Shown piece by piece: positions 25,055 to 33,763 of a stretch of DNA of 64,000 nucleotides. A model generated the notes under the pieces. The model saw only the letters and a program-made list of their open reading frames with translations. It was not told where the DNA came from and did no database searches. Numbering within the stretch: the stretch's first letter is position 1; each line of letters begins with the position of its first letter. Source of the stretch: Rhizobium sp. CCGE531 (GTDB taxonomy: Bacteria > Pseudomonadota > Alphaproteobacteria > Rhizobiales > Rhizobiaceae). The stretch lies in NCBI RefSeq assembly GCF_003627795.1, contig NZ_CP032684.1, forward strand, positions 3,139,001 to 3,203,000, given 5' to 3'. Position numbers and translations under genes: made by a program.

Positions 25055-25450
25055 ATGCCTCAGACCACATCCGCCCAATCGCCCGCCATTCACCGTGCCG
25101 GCACGAACATGCGACCATCGCCCGAGGGCATCGCCACCGCTTCCTTCTGGGTGGAGTCGCTCGTGGAGAATGGTGACAACGGCGGCCTGACCGCGATGCG
25201 CTGCAGCCTTGAGCCCGGCGTCATGTCGCGCTGGCATACGCACCCGCACGGACAGATCCTCTATGTTCTGTCCGGCGTCGGGCTAGCCGAACGTTTCGGC
25301 GGCTCGGCGGAGGAGCTGCGGGCCGGCGATTGCATCAGCTTCGCGCCCAATGAACGCCATCGCCACGGCGCGGCAGCGGAAAGCACCTTTTCCTATATCA
25401 GCATCCAGGCGGCGCAGGATGGCAGCGCCGTGACTTGGTTGGAGGAATGA
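25055..25450 (+). CDS. Cupin-domain protein
   Basis: A 131-residue single-domain cupin. Motif 1 is RWHTHPHGQILYVLSGVG with the metal-binding His residues, and motif 2 includes GDCISFAPNERHRHGA. Small cupins of this type may be isomerases or dioxygenases. It sits 5 bp after the tautomerase gene and 3 bp before DUF4865 and is surely cotranscribed. No specific reaction can be given. Confidence 0.9.
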   Translation: MPQTTSAQSPAIHRAGTNMRPSPEGIATASFWVESLVENGDNGGLTAMRCSLEPGVMSRWHTHPHGQILYVLSGVGLAERFGGSAEELRAGDCISFAPNERHRHGAAAESTFSYISIQAAQDGSAVTWLEE

Positions 25451-25453
25451 CCA

Positions 25454-26026
25454 ATGATCGCCATGCAGTATAATTTCCCCCTGCCCGCGGATTACGACAT
25501 GACGATCATCGATCGCCGCATCCGTGACAAGGGTCCTCTGCTCGACAATCTCCCGGGCCTGAAGTTCAAGGCCTATCTTACGACGAGAAAGGGCGATGCG
25601 GTGACGGGAAGCCGCGAAAATCTCTATGCCCCCTTTTACGTCTGGCAGCAGGAGGAAGGTCTGAGCGATTTCGTCTGCGGCCCCGGCTTCGTGGCCTTGA
25701 CCGAGAGCTTCGGCCGCCCCCGGGTCAACACGTGGATCGCCTGGCACGCCGATACCTCGGCGGATATTCGCAGCGCCAGCTTCGCCACCCGCGAGGTGGT
25801 CGCAATCGATCCCAGCGCATCACTCGCCGAACTCCGGCAAGAACAAAGCGAAGCTGCGGCCAAGGCGATATCAGATGGCGCAGCACTCGCTTCGGTCGTG
25901 GCTTTCGAGCCGACCCATTGGACGCTTGTGCGCTTCCGCCTCTTGGCCGAACCGCAGAAAGATCCAGCCCGGTCCGGCCTGCAGGCCTATAATGTCGGGC
26001 ATCTCTCGCTGCCAGGCGTTGCCTGA
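25454..26026 (+). CDS. DUF4865 family protein
   Basis: A 190-residue protein that begins MIAMQYNFPLPADYDMTIID, then RRIRDKGPLLDNLPGLKFKA, the DUF4865 pattern. The middle has FYVWQQEEGLSDFVCGPGF. It may be distantly related to ferredoxin-like/dimeric alpha-beta-barrel proteins. The start at 25454 has GGAGGA about 8 nt upstream. It is third in the operon; the co-occurrence with a tautomerase and a cupin under a LysR regulator suggests a small catabolic or detoxification route. Confidence 0.85.
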   Translation: MIAMQYNFPLPADYDMTIIDRRIRDKGPLLDNLPGLKFKAYLTTRKGDAVTGSRENLYAPFYVWQQEEGLSDFVCGPGFVALTESFGRPRVNTWIAWHADTSADIRSASFATREVVAIDPSASLAELRQEQSEAAAKAISDGAALASVVAFEPTHWTLVRFRLLAEPQKDPARSGLQAYNVGHLSLPGVA

Positions 26027-26115
26027 AGTGTCACGGAGACAATCTCCTTGTTTCAAAGAGAAGCTGTGCGCCTTATGGATGGAAAGCCTTTCTAAATCAG
26101 AAGAGTGATCCCTCC

Positions 26116-27087
26116 ATGGTCGATATCGCAATGATCGAAGCCGCCCGCGCTCGCCTCGGCAGCCGGGCCCGGCGCACGCCGCTTCTCTCCTCGCCCTTTC
26201 TCGATGAGATTGCCGGGCGGCGCTTGTTCGTGAAGGCCGAATGCCTGCAGCACTCCGGCTCCTTCAAGTTTCGTGGCGGCTGGTCGGCAGTCTCGGCGCT
26301 GGAGCCGTCCGTGCGCGCCAGGGGCGTCATCGCCTTCTCGTCCGGCAACCATGCGCAGGGCGTGGCGCTGGCAGCAAAGCTGCACGGCATCCCCTCTGTC
26401 ATCGTCATGCCGATGAATGCTCCGAAGCTGAAGATTGCCAATACTCGAGCCTTCGGCGCCGAAGTTGTGCTCTACGATCGCATCAAGGAAGATCGCGACG
26501 AGATCGGCGCGCGCCTGTCGGAGGAGCGTAACCTGACGCTCATCAGGCCCTTCGACGAACCGCAGGTGATCGCCGGCCAGGGAACCACGGGACTGGAAAT
26601 CGCCGAACAGGCAGCCGAAGAAGGCATTGAGGCTGCAAGCGTGCTCGTGCCTTGCGGCGGTGGCGGCCTGACCTCGGGTATCGCACTGGCGCTCGAATCC
26701 CGCGCGCCGGGCTTCAAGGTGCGCCCATGCGAACCGGAAAATTTCGACGACACCGCCCGTTCGCTGGCCTCGGGCAAGATCGAGCGCAATGCCGCGCTGC
26801 AAGGCTCGATCTGCGACGCCATCATCGGCCCGCAACCGGGCGACATCACCTTCCCGATCCTGAAGCGCCTCTGCGGCCCCGGTCTCGTCGTGACGGATGA
26901 GGAAGCGCAAAAGGCCATGGCGCTCGCCTTCACCCGTTTGAAGATCGTCGTGGAACCGGGCGGCGCCGTCGCACTGGCCGCGGCGCTCTTCCACGGCGGG
27001 GATATCGACAGCGATACGGTGATCGCTGTCACGTCAGGCGGCAATGTCGACCAAGATGTCTTCGAAGCGGCGTTGAGCCGTCGTTAA
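26116..27087 (+). CDS. Threonine/serine dehydratase-like PLP enzyme
   Basis: A 323-residue fold-type II PLP enzyme. The PLP-binding Lys is in SGSFKFRG (near residue 51), the phosphate-binding loop is PCGGGGL (near 178) and a C-terminal SGGN motif is near 309. There is no regulatory ACT domain, so it is the short catabolic type (threonine dehydratase, serine racemase or hydroxyaspartate dehydratase). It follows the DUF4865 operon by 89 bp. Its stop is 1 bp from the stop of the convergent LysE gene. Confidence 0.9.
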   Translation: MVDIAMIEAARARLGSRARRTPLLSSPFLDEIAGRRLFVKAECLQHSGSFKFRGGWSAVSALEPSVRARGVIAFSSGNHAQGVALAAKLHGIPSVIVMPMNAPKLKIANTRAFGAEVVLYDRIKEDRDEIGARLSEERNLTLIRPFDEPQVIAGQGTTGLEIAEQAAEEGIEAASVLVPCGGGGLTSGIALALESRAPGFKVRPCEPENFDDTARSLASGKIERNAALQGSICDAIIGPQPGDITFPILKRLCGPGLVVTDEEAQKAMALAFTRLKIVVEPGGAVALAAALFHGGDIDSDTVIAVTSGGNVDQDVFEAALSRR

Positions 27088-27088
27088 A

Positions 27089-27724
27089 TCAATTGACGGC
27101 GCGACGATAGAGCGCCAGTGACCCGGCAAGAGCCAGCAGCGCGCCGCCACAGGCGCGCTCGAGCCATTTCGCCCCTTCCGATTTCAGGACGCGAACGGCC
27201 TGCGAGCCGAACACCGCATAGCCGAACATGATCATGAAATCGAGTGTCGCGAAGATGGCGCCCAGAACGACATATTGCTGCAGCTGCGGCGCGGAGGGAT
27301 CGATGAACTGCGGCAGGAAGGCCGAGAAGAAGAGATAGCCCTTGGGGTTGGTGACGGCGACCATGAAACTCTTCAGGCCGATGGCAAAGGCTGTGCCCTT
27401 CGGCAGGCTCGCGCTCGCCTGCAAAGCCCCGTCGATGCTTCCTTTCGAACGCAGCATCATGATGCCGAGAAAGGCGAGATAGGCAGCACCCACCCATTTC
27501 AGGGCCGAGAACCAGAATTCGGAAGCCGCAAGCAGGGCGCCAAGACCGATGGCGACGGCGCTGATCAGAACGGCATCGGAAAGAACGGCACCAACCATGC
27601 CCGGCAAGGCGCGCCTCACGCCGAAGCGCGAACCGTTCGTCAGCGCCAGAAGTACGGTCGGCCCCGGCGTCGCAATACCGATGAAGGAAACGGCGGCAAA
27701 GGCTAGCAACGTGGTGAGATGCAT
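27089..27724 (-). CDS. LysE/RhtB-family amino acid exporter
   Basis: A 211-residue membrane protein of the LysE/RhtB family. It has about six hydrophobic segments and the conserved N-terminal block ATPGPTVLLALTNGSRFG, which defines the family, plus VTNPKGYLFFSAFLPQF near residue 120. Such exporters pump out lysine, threonine, homoserine or similar. The start at 27724 (MHLTTLL) has AGGAGGG upstream. Pairing with a threonine dehydratase-like gene suggests amino acid handling. Confidence 0.92.
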   Translation of the reverse strand: MHLTTLLAFAAVSFIGIATPGPTVLLALTNGSRFGVRRALPGMVGAVLSDAVLISAVAIGLGALLAASEFWFSALKWVGAAYLAFLGIMMLRSKGSIDGALQASASLPKGTAFAIGLKSFMVAVTNPKGYLFFSAFLPQFIDPSAPQLQQYVVLGAIFATLDFMIMFGYAVFGSQAVRVLKSEGAKWLERACGGALLALAGSLALYRRAVN

Positions 27725-27812
27725 GGGGTCCCTCCTCTTTGAGCGAAGAAGGTTGCATGCGGTGCGGCGGTTAGCAAGTGTCTGCTTGCTTCCAGTCTGC
27801 CGCACCTCTGAT

Positions 27813-27969
27813 ACCCCCCTCTGTCGCTGCCGCGACATCTCCCCCACAAGGGTGGAGATTGGTAGCTCGCGGCACCGATGGTCTTCAAATGAACATCGAG
27901 TTCGCAGAGCCTGTTGTTTATCGATTTGGGAAGAACGGGCAGCAGGCTCCTAACGATCTCCCCCCTTGT
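27813..27969. repeat. Left part of a MITE-like palindromic element, interrupted by an IS
   Basis: The stretch begins ACCCCCCTCTGTC and contains GACATCTCCCCCACAAGGG. The inverse sequence is found at 29224-29264 on the far side of the IS. Together they are the inverted ends of one element of about 190 bp, split by the IS at a CTTGT site. No gene is encoded. Confidence 0.65.
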
Positions 27970-29226
27970 GGGATCGTTGCATAAACGAGAGCAGAGACAC
28001 GGCCTAAGGGTTGGGGCGGAGTTTTTGGGTCCGCTATGTTGGTGAGCGGGCTGTTTTTAGGTGGCTGTTTTGGTTTTGAGCGGGTGGCGGACAGAGTCCG
28101 CCCCTCGGATTAGGCGGTCAGCGTCACCCAGCGGCGCATGTTGAAGGCGATTGCCGTCATCAGCACCTGGGCTTGCGCCTTGATCAGTCCGCGATAACGA
28201 ATGACCGAAAGACCCATGCGGCGCTTCCATGTAGCAAAGGTCGTCTCGACGGCAGCGCGCCGGCGAGCGATCAGATCATTCAAGCGTTGCAGCTTCGGGG
28301 GCAGTGTGCGGTGATGTTTGTTGGGCCGGCGCATCAGCCGCGCCTTGATGCCCCTGGCCTTCAGCGTCTTCTCGCGGGCATGGGTATGATAAGCGCTGTC
28401 GGCCAATACCGCCTGTTCGTCACCGCAGATCAGATCATCGGCACAGACCGTATCGTTGACATTGGCCGGGGTGGTGATCAGCCGGCGCACCAGGCCCGAG
28501 CCCTCATCGACGCCGACATGGGCCTTGTAGCCATAGGACGAGCCCTGCCGGCCCTTGCGCCGCGTGAAACGGGCGTCCGGGTCGCTCAGCCTCACCGGCG
28601 GCACCGTGTCCACGCCATCGGCATCTCCCCCACGCTCGGCAATCTCCCGTCCGGGCTCCTGTCCGGGCTCCCGTCCCGGCTCCTGTCCAGGCAGGCGCCC
28701 CTTCGGCGGCCGAGCCGCTCCCGTCTCGATGATGGTGGCGTCCAGCATCGTGCCACGCCGCAGAATCAACCCGGCTTTGTCCAATTGACTGTCGAGTTCA
28801 GCAAACAGCGCCTCCAGCAGTCGCGCCTCGATCAGATGATTGCGGAACCGGCACAAGGTCGTGTGATCGGGAACAGTCTCTTCCAAGCTCAGGCCAACAA
28901 AGCGGCGGAACGACAGCCGATCATACAGCGCTTCTTCCAGCTCCATGTCCGACAGGCCGTACAGCGACTGCAAGAGCAGTGCCTTGAACATCATCAACGG
29001 TGGATAGGCCGGGCGGCCGGCAGCCGCATCATTGCGCAGCCGCTGCAGCACCTTCTCGAACCGGTACCATTTGACAAGACCCGATAACCGATCCAGACGC
29101 TGGTTGCCGCCACCGGCCGGCATCAACGCATCCACAAAACTGAACTGACCTGTCCGCTTCAGCACCATGACAATCATCCCCGTTCAATAACAGGGAATCA
29201 TATCCACTCAATTTTGCAATAGTCCC
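27970..29226 (-). mobile_element. IS5-family insertion sequence
   Basis: About 1257 bp. The ends are imperfect inverted repeats: GGGATCGTTGCATAAACGAG at the left and the reverse complement GGGACTATTGCAAAATTGAG at the right (15 of 20 match). CTTGT is repeated on both sides (27965-27969 and 29227-29231), a likely target duplication, although the GGG/CCC ends make its exact length ambiguous. It carries a single intact transposase gene and sits inside a MITE-like element. Confidence 0.85.
28110..29168 (-). CDS. IS5-family DDE transposase
   Basis: About 352 residues, intact. The N-terminal domain has YPPLMMFKALLLQSLYGLSD and VPDHTTLCRFRNHL, typical of IS5. The catalytic triad is visible: Asp in MLDATIIETG, Asp in VLADSAYHT and Glu in RRAAVETTFATWKRRMGL. 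A Pro-Gly-Gln/Arg-Glu repeat (about residues 160-178) forms an insert after the first Asp. The start at 29168 has a GGGG 9 nt upstream; ATG 29177 is an alternative. The full-length frame and intact ends suggest a recent insertion. Confidence 0.92.
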   Translation of the reverse strand: MVLKRTGQFSFVDALMPAGGGNQRLDRLSGLVKWYRFEKVLQRLRNDAAAGRPAYPPLMMFKALLLQSLYGLSDMELEEALYDRLSFRRFVGLSLEETVPDHTTLCRFRNHLIEARLLEALFAELDSQLDKAGLILRRGTMLDATIIETGAARPPKGRLPGQEPGREPGQEPGREIAERGGDADGVDTVPPVRLSDPDARFTRRKGRQGSSYGYKAHVGVDEGSGLVRRLITTPANVNDTVCADDLICGDEQAVLADSAYHTHAREKTLKARGIKARLMRRPNKHHRTLPPKLQRLNDLIARRRAAVETTFATWKRRMGLSVIRYRGLIKAQAQVLMTAIAFNMRRWVTLTA

Positions 29227-29264
29227 CTTGTGGGGGAGATGTCACGATAGTGACAGAGGGGGGT
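29224..29264. repeat. Right end of the MITE-like element
   Basis: CCCCTTGTGGGGGAGATGTC, then ACGATAGTGACAGAGGGGGGT. It is the inverse of the left end at 27813-27853, with a few substitutions in the centre. The first bases overlap the CTTGT that repeats at the IS border. Confidence 0.65.
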
Positions 29265-29306
29265 GCACACTCTCCACAAACTCGAACGTCGATGGGACGC
29301 CCCGAT

Positions 29307-30188
29307 TTACTCCACCAATCCCGCATCTTTCGCAGCCAGCGCCCCGATGGCCGACCAATCCAACTCCTCGCCGCCATGGGCAAGCAGGGTCAGGAACCGG
29401 TCGCGCAGCAGGCTGGCAAGCGGCAGCGGCACGTTCAGCGCCTCGCCGGCGGCCAGTGCCAATCGGACATCCTTCTGGCCGAGCGGTGCGGTGAAGCCGG
29501 CGGGCTTGAACTTGCGGTCCGCGATCAGCCCGCCATAGGTCTTGTAAACAGGCGCATTGAAGAGCGTCGATGTCAGCAGATCGAGATAGGCATGCCGGTC
29601 GACACCGCCCTTCTCCACCAGCGCCATGGCCTCGCCGAGCGACTCGATGACAGCGGCGATGAGGAAATTGCCGCTGAGCTTGACGAGATTGGCAGCCTTC
29701 GGCTCCTCGCCAAGCACGAAAGTGCGTTGGCCAATCGCCTCGAAGAGCGGCGCGACCGACTGGATGGCATCCGGCGCACCCGCTGCTGCAATGAAGAGCT
29801 TTGCCGCGGCGGCAGCTTCCGGACGGCCGAAGACGGGTGCTGCAACGAAACGCTGGCCGGCGGCGGCATGTTCCCCGGTCAGCCGTTCGGACAAGGCGAC
29901 GCTGATCGTGCTTGCGGAGATATGGACCGCACCCTTGCCAAGGCTCTTGAGAACGCCGCCATCGCCGTGAACGACGGCCGACAACGCATCGTCATGGGCA
30001 AGCATGGTGAAGACGGCCTCACCGCCGCAGGCCTCCGCCACTGTTCCAGCGACCTTCGCGCCCTCGCCGGCCAGAGCCGCGGCTTTGTCCCGCGAGCGAT
30101 TGTAGACCGTCACCTCATGCCCGGCCCTGACGAGATTGACCGCCATGGCGCTGCCCATCTGGCCCAATCCGATAAATCCGACTTTCAT
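29307..30188 (-). CDS. NAD(P)-dependent beta-hydroxyacid dehydrogenase
   Basis: A 293-residue protein of the 6-phosphogluconate/3-hydroxyisobutyrate dehydrogenase family. It has the N-terminal GFIGLGQMGSAMAVNL Rossmann motif, the substrate-binding block (about FVAAPVFGRPEAA) and the catalytic Lys in KLSGNFLIAA. The ATG at 30188 is 8 nt after AAGGAG, so it is preferred over the ATG at 30194. Candidates for function include glyoxylate/succinic semialdehyde reductase and hydroxyisobutyrate dehydrogenase. It stands alone downstream of pyk. Confidence 0.88.
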   Translation of the reverse strand: MKVGFIGLGQMGSAMAVNLVRAGHEVTVYNRSRDKAAALAGEGAKVAGTVAEACGGEAVFTMLAHDDALSAVVHGDGGVLKSLGKGAVHISASTISVALSERLTGEHAAAGQRFVAAPVFGRPEAAAAAKLFIAAAGAPDAIQSVAPLFEAIGQRTFVLGEEPKAANLVKLSGNFLIAAVIESLGEAMALVEKGGVDRHAYLDLLTSTLFNAPVYKTYGGLIADRKFKPAGFTAPLGQKDVRLALAAGEALNVPLPLASLLRDRFLTLLAHGGEELDWSAIGALAAKDAGLVE

Positions 30189-30248
30189 TAGCATATCTCC
30201 TTCTCAATCCGCCTGCCCGGGGGATGATCGCAGGCGCTTCGGCTTCAA

Positions 30249-30278
30249 GAAAAAACCCGCCGTCTTTCGACAGCGGGT
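30249..30278 (-). terminator. Intrinsic terminator of pyk
   Basis: On the minus strand ACCCGCTGTC pairs with GACGGCGGGT (positions 30278-30269 and 30264-30255) around a GAAA loop, followed by a TTTTTT run (30255-30249). Confidence 0.85.
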
Positions 30279-30320
30279 TTCGGATGTTTCAGGGGTGCTG
30301 CCGTAATCGGATGTCGGCAA

Positions 30321-31760
30321 TCACACGCCGGACTGGCCGTCCGAACCGATATAGGCAATGCGCAGCATGTTGGTGGCGCCGGGCGTGCCGAGCGGAACAC
30401 CTGCCGAAATGATGATACGGTCGCCCGGCTTGCCGAAGCCTTCCTCGGCAACGATGCGGCAGGCATTGTTGACCATGTCGTCAAGATCGGTCGCATCGTG
30501 CGTGACGACACAGTGCATGCCCCAGACGACGGAGAGGCGGCGTGCCGTCTGGATGATCGGCGACAGCGCCAGGATCGGAACCTGCGGACGCTCGCGCGAG
30601 GCACGCAGGCCTGTCGTGCCCGACGAGGTGTAGCAGACGATGGCGGCGAGCTTCAGCGTCTCGGCGATCTGGCGGGCGGCTAGCGAGATCGCATCGGCGC
30701 CGGTCGCTTCCGGAAGGGCGCGCTGGGCATAGATGATGCCCGGATAATGTGGCTCGCGCTCGATGGTGCCGGCGATCGAGGCCATCATGGAGACGGCTTC
30801 GACCGGATAGTCGCCGGATGCGGATTCCGCCGAGAGCATGACCGCATCGGCGCCTTCGAAGACGGCGGTTGCCACGTCGGACACTTCGGCGCGGGTCGGA
30901 ACCGGCGCGGAAATCATCGATTCCAGCATCTGCGTGGCGACGACCACCGGCTTGCCGGAACGGCGGCAGGCGCGGATCAGCTGCTTCTGAATGCCCGGAA
31001 CAGCCTCCAGCGGCATTTCCACGCCGAGGTCGCCACGGGCCACCATCAACGCATCGGAAAGCTCGATGATTTCCTCGATGCGCTCGACGGCCTGCGGCTT
31101 CTCGATCTTCGACATCAGGCCGACGCGGCCATGGGAGATCTTGCGGACCTCAATCAGGTCTTCGGGGCGCTGGATGAAGGAGAGCGCTACCCAGTCGACT
31201 TCGTTGGTGGCGAGAACAGCATCGAGGTCGACGCGGTCCTTGTCGGTCAGCGCGCCGACGCCAAGCAGCGTGTCGGGCAGGCTGACGCCCTTGCGGTCCG
31301 AAATCTTCGTGCCCGAAATAACTGTGGTGACGATGCTCTTGCCATCGCACTTCTCGGCACGCAGCGCCAGCTTGCCATCGTCGATCAGCAGGCGATGGCC
31401 TGGCTGGACCGATTCCAGGATTTCCGGATGTGGCAAGAACACGCGCGTGTTGTCGCCGGGCGTATCCTGATTGTCGAGTGTAAACGTCTGGCCGGGCTTG
31501 AGATCGACCTTGCCTTCGGCAAACTTGCCAACGCGCAGCTTGGGACCCTGCAAGTCGGCGAGAATGCCGATCGGGCGACCACAGCGGGCCTCGACGGCGC
31601 GAATACGCTGGATCAACATGCGCATCACATCGTGGCTGGCATGGCTCATGTTGATGCGGAACAGATCTGCCCCGGCCTCATGGAGCTTCTGGATCATTTC
31701 CTCCGAAGAGGAGGCTGGACCGAGCGTTGCGAGGATTTTGACTTTGCGGTTGCGTCTCAT
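30321..31760 (-). CDS. pyk: Pyruvate kinase
   Basis: A 479-residue pyruvate kinase. It has KILATLGPASS at the N-terminus, RINMSHAS, the catalytic core MSKIEKPQAVERIEEI with the active Lys, MVARGDLGVEMP and the ATQMLESMI/PTRAEVSDVA segment. It makes ATP and pyruvate from phosphoenolpyruvate and ADP. The start at 31760 overlaps the stop of the DUF1036 gene by one base (TGATG). It is the second gene of a two-gene unit with DUF1036. Confidence 0.97.
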   Translation of the reverse strand: MRRNRKVKILATLGPASSSEEMIQKLHEAGADLFRINMSHASHDVMRMLIQRIRAVEARCGRPIGILADLQGPKLRVGKFAEGKVDLKPGQTFTLDNQDTPGDNTRVFLPHPEILESVQPGHRLLIDDGKLALRAEKCDGKSIVTTVISGTKISDRKGVSLPDTLLGVGALTDKDRVDLDAVLATNEVDWVALSFIQRPEDLIEVRKISHGRVGLMSKIEKPQAVERIEEIIELSDALMVARGDLGVEMPLEAVPGIQKQLIRACRRSGKPVVVATQMLESMISAPVPTRAEVSDVATAVFEGADAVMLSAESASGDYPVEAVSMMASIAGTIEREPHYPGIIYAQRALPEATGADAISLAARQIAETLKLAAIVCYTSSGTTGLRASRERPQVPILALSPIIQTARRLSVVWGMHCVVTHDATDLDDMVNNACRIVAEEGFGKPGDRIIISAGVPLGTPGATNMLRIAYIGSDGQSGV

Positions 31761-32296
31761 CAATTCTGGCTTTCTTGGCTGCCCGAGGTATCGGAAAGCT
31801 GAACCATCCAGCTCGCCTGACGCCCCGTGTCGTATTCCTTGAATCCCATCTTCTGATAGCCACGAGCGTAGCAGTCCTTCACGCCTGGGATTTTGAATTC
31901 ATTTTCCGCCACGCACATTTCGACGTCGCCCGTCCAGCGGCCGCCACGAGCCGCATCTTCTGCGTAGAGATAATAATAGCGGGATTGAAGCGGTCCCTCG
32001 ATCAGCGTGGCGCAGGTGGTCGCCGGAACCTGCCACCATCCCTCCGTCATCCAGCCATCCTTTGCGCGATAGCCGATCGCGACACCGACGAGAGTCTGCG
32101 TGCCGTTGCAAACGCGGAAGTCGGCATGAGCCGCATTTGGCATGAAGAAGAACGGCGCTGCAGCAGCGAGAATGAGGAAGGTGATTCGGGCGAGCGGACC
32201 TGACCGCTTAACGAAACGTGGCGCGACTTGGCTGGACACGGCTTCCAATTGGCTCCCGGTTATTCGTTGTTGCGTCTTCTTGCGCCGCCATCCCAT
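31760..32296 (-). CDS. Exported DUF1036 protein
   Basis: About 178 residues. A basic start and a hydrophobic segment (ARITFLILAAAAPFFFMPNA, then AHA) form a signal peptide. The mature part has FRVCNGTQTLVGVAIGYRA, GWWQVPATTC and YYYLYAEDA, the DUF1036 pattern, with Cys residues likely to be disulfide-bonded. The start at 32296 is a good guess; starts further upstream give an implausible leader. Its stop overlaps the pyk start, so translation is coupled. The link of a periplasmic DUF1036 protein with pyk is common in Rhizobiales and is not understood. Confidence 0.85.
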   Translation of the reverse strand: MGWRRKKTQQRITGSQLEAVSSQVAPRFVKRSGPLARITFLILAAAAPFFFMPNAAHADFRVCNGTQTLVGVAIGYRAKDGWMTEGWWQVPATTCATLIEGPLQSRYYYLYAEDAARGGRWTGDVEMCVAENEFKIPGVKDCYARGYQKMGFKEYDTGRQASWMVQLSDTSGSQESQN

Positions 32297-32451
32297 GAAT
32301 GTCAACGCAACTCTAATCGATTGTATTTTCTTCACGGCACCGTGACGACGCGCTGCGCCGCCTCCGTCCGATCGAAGCTGCAAACCTTGCACCTTCCATC
32401 CGCACATGCAATCAAACAAAGAGTTGAAAATTTCGATAACCGACAATCCGC

Positions 32452-33246
32452 ATGACCGACTTCAGACCGTTTGAAATCATATCCGGCAATCGTGACAAAG
32501 GCATGGTCATTCTCGGCGATCATGCCATGCGGCATCTGCCCGAACGCTATGGCAGCCTCGGCTTGCCGGAAGCCGCCTTCTCCCGCCACATCGCCTATGA
32601 TATCGGCATCGAAAACCTGTGCCGCCATCTCTGCGAGAGATTGGACGTGCCGGGCGTGCTCGGTGGTTTTTCCCGCCTGCTGATCGACCCGAACCGCGGC
32701 GAGGACGACCCGACCCTGATCATGAAGATCTCGGACGGCGCGATCATATCAGGCAATCATCCGATCACCGACGAGGAATGGAACTACCGCATCGAAGCCT
32801 TCCACCGGCCCTATCATCGCGCCGTCGACGAGACGATTTCCGCCGTGGCGGAGGCGACGGGCAAGGCACCGCTGGTGCTATCGATGCATTCCTTCACCCC
32901 GGCCTGGAAGGGTGTAGCAAGACCCTGGCATGCGAGCGTGCTCTGGGACAGCGACGATCGTGCCGTTACGCCGCTTCTTGCAAAGCTCGGCGCCGATACC
33001 AATCTCGTTGTCGGAGACAATGAGCCCTACGACGGCGCCCTGCGCAACGACACCATGTTCCGCCATTGCATGATGAAGGGCATTCCGCATGCGCTGCTGG
33101 AGGTCCGGCAGGATCTGATCGGCAACGAGGCCGGCATCGCCGAATGGACCGACCGGCTGACACCGATCTTCGCCGAGATCAATGACGATCCGGCCCTGCA
33201 CGAATACAAGCGGTATCCTTCGCGCACCGGGCCTTATGAGGCGTAG
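32452..33246 (+). CDS. N-formylglutamate amidohydrolase family protein
   Basis: A 264-residue zinc hydrolase of the HutG-like (FGase) family. It has DHAMRHLPERYGSLGL, SRLLIDPNRGEDDPTLI with the metal-binding region, FHRPYHRAVD, and LVLSMHSFTPAW near the centre. It would release formate from N-formylglutamate or similar amides. No hut genes are nearby, so the substrate may differ from histidine degradation. It is divergent from DUF1036-pyk and precedes DUF1244. Confidence 0.88.
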   Translation: MTDFRPFEIISGNRDKGMVILGDHAMRHLPERYGSLGLPEAAFSRHIAYDIGIENLCRHLCERLDVPGVLGGFSRLLIDPNRGEDDPTLIMKISDGAIISGNHPITDEEWNYRIEAFHRPYHRAVDETISAVAEATGKAPLVLSMHSFTPAWKGVARPWHASVLWDSDDRAVTPLLAKLGADTNLVVGDNEPYDGALRNDTMFRHCMMKGIPHALLEVRQDLIGNEAGIAEWTDRLTPIFAEINDDPALHEYKRYPSRTGPYEA

Positions 33247-33286
33247 GATGATGCGCACCGCCGAGAGCGAACCGAGGAGAATAGAA

Positions 33287-33592
33287 ATGACCACGCTCAC
33301 CAAGGAACAAGAGACCCAGCTCGAGGCCGCCGCCTTCCGCCGTCTCGTCGCGCATCTGCGCGAACGCGGCGACGTTCAGAACATCGACCTGATGAACCTT
33401 GCCGGCTTTTGCCGCAACTGCCTCTCCAACTGGTATCGCGAAGCGGCCGAAGAAGCAGGCCTGCCCGTCAGCAAGGACGAGTCGCGCGAGATGATCTACG
33501 GCATGCCCTATGAAGATTGGAAAAACCTGCACCAGAAAGAAGCCTCGCCTGTGCAAAAAGCCGCTTTCGAGCAGAACAAGCCAAAAGATTAA
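33287..33592 (+). CDS. DUF1244 family protein
   Basis: A 101-residue protein with the DUF1244 signature: AFRRLVAHLRERGDVQNIDL then MNLAGFCRNCLSNWYREAAE, and YGMPYEDWK. The FCRNC motif holds two cysteines. The start at 33287 is the family start; the frame is open further upstream but overlaps the amidohydrolase. It lies 40 bp after the amidohydrolase stop and is likely cotranscribed. Function unknown. Confidence 0.92.
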   Translation: MTTLTKEQETQLEAAAFRRLVAHLRERGDVQNIDLMNLAGFCRNCLSNWYREAAEEAGLPVSKDESREMIYGMPYEDWKNLHQKEASPVQKAAFEQNKPKD

Positions 33593-33763
33593 CCCTCCCT
33601 TCACCAATCCGGCTTGACCTTGCGCACCATTCGCGGCAGGTCAACTGCCCGATCGAATTCGAAATACCGTGCAGACCCTGAAGCGATGTGCCGTATCGGT
33701 GATTGACCGATCTCATTGGCGACCGGCTGCAAGCGACCCTTTAAGACCCCTTAGGAGAAGTGC

